Assembly (NCBI GenBank): GCA_028864955.1
Contig: JAGWLE010000039.1
Span: forward strand, 1-6,441
DNA length: 6,441 bases
Source: Patescibacteria group bacterium
GTDB lineage: Bacteria > Patescibacteriota > Minisyncoccia > Phycocordibacterales > PALSA-1337
Direction of reading: 5' to 3'
The notes below the pieces were generated by a model. The model was not told where the DNA came from and did no database searches. It was given only the letters and a program-made list of their open reading frames with translations. Shown in pieces: positions 6,300-6,441 of the stretch. The translations under genes were made by a program, and so were the position numbers. Each line of letters begins with the position of its first letter. Positions within the stretch are counted from its first letter, which is position 1.

Positions 6300-6392
6300 C
6301 AGCCGAGCCTAGCAAACACAGATAAAATCCGTATCAAATAAAGTTAAAATCCGCCTGAAGAGACTCGATAATTTCCGAATTTCGCACAACCT
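6300..6392 (-). other. Short gap upstream of comM
   Basis: These 93 bases separate the upstream minus-strand gene from comM and are AT-rich in the middle. No convincing terminator or promoter was found. TTGATA precedes a poor TAGGCT (6306-6311) by 20 bases, which is too far for a standard promoter. Whether comM is co-transcribed with the gene at the right edge is open. Confidence 0.4.
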
Positions 6393-6440
6393 TTAGAATG
6401 GATTCTGGGCACCGAGAACCTCGAAGTGAACTTGAGGCCC
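6393..6440 (-). CDS. C-terminal fragment of a probable M23-family (LytM-type) peptidase
   Basis: Only the last 15 codons and a TAA (6393-6395) are inside the window; the gene continues past the right edge. They read GPQVHFEVLGAQNPF. This closely resembles the C-terminal end of M23 metallopeptidases, GxHLHFEvr...G...NP, where the final histidine of HxH binds the catalytic zinc. M23 enzymes cut peptidoglycan cross-bridges outside the membrane; degenerate ones activate amidases. Here the zinc-ligand histidine (HFE) is present, but the preceding histidine position is glutamine (PQVH instead of PHLH). That residue helps catalysis in LytM, so the protein could be inactive or altered. The identification rests on 15 residues, but the motif, its place at the very end of a frame and the strand shared with comM all agree. 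Confidence 0.6.
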   Translation of the reverse strand, partial: GPQVHFEVLGAQNPF

Positions 6441-6441
6441 T

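Noticed and set aside
6306..6343. Promoter for comM built from TTGATA and TAGGCT
   Set aside because: The 20-base spacing is too long and the -10 box matches only three of six consensus bases, though its six-base distance to the ATG mimics the dksA-like gene.
6339..6441. Alternative open frame on the minus strand at the right edge (frame starting at 6441)
   Set aside because: It stays open for about 34 codons but encodes a composition without family resemblance, whereas the adjacent frame gives the recognisable M23 ending.
1..6441. Defence system, mobile element, CRISPR array or tRNA
   Set aside because: No direct repeats with spacers, transposase, integrase, terminal inverted repeats or cloverleaf were seen; apart from the uncharacterised membrane protein, the genes belong to recognised families.

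Overview
The window most resembles a chromosomal housekeeping segment from a Candidate Phyla Radiation (Patescibacteria) bacterium, probably on the parcubacterial side. This is inferred from gene content and protein style. The markers are a LabA-like NYN protein, a 713-residue PNPase, a short DksA-like protein with a reduced zinc finger, and a proline-rich single-pass membrane protein of the kind common in that group. No clear Shine-Dalgarno sequence is visible at any of the four visible start codons. TAA, TAG and TGA all serve as stops and no gene has an internal TGA, which argues against the UGA-glycine code of Gracilibacteria and Absconditabacteria. I saw no sign of horizontal transfer, insertion sequence, CRISPR array, tRNA or rRNA.

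Layout from left to right: (1) the 3' part of a NYN-domain (LabA/DUF88) gene runs in from the left edge and ends at 409. (2) A 321-base AT-richer intergenic stretch (410-730) holds two dyads, the stronger being a bulged hairpin just before the next gene. (3) pnp (731-2872) encodes a complete polynucleotide phosphorylase. (4) A 75-base gap contains a sigma70-like promoter ending just before the ATG of a single-pass membrane protein of unknown function (2948-4384). (5) Nine bases later comes a DksA/TraR-type protein (4394-4777); its promoter lies inside the end of the preceding gene and would make a leaderless mRNA. (6) On the minus strand, a complete YifB/ComM-type AAA+ ATPase gene (4740-6299) converges on the dksA-like gene and overlaps its 3' end by 38 bp. 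(7) At the right edge, the last 15 codons of a minus-strand gene (6393-6440) carry a C-terminal M23-peptidase signature.

Functionally, the plus-strand cluster combines RNA turnover (PNPase), a possible nuclease (NYN) and a transcription regulator (DksA-like) with an unknown envelope protein. The minus strand carries a predicted competence/recombination ATPase downstream of a predicted cell-wall hydrolase or its regulator. I did not find a novel multi-gene system. The points most worth a second look are the pnp leader hairpin, the leaderless promoter arrangement, the reduced zinc finger of the DksA-like protein and the uncharacterised membrane protein.
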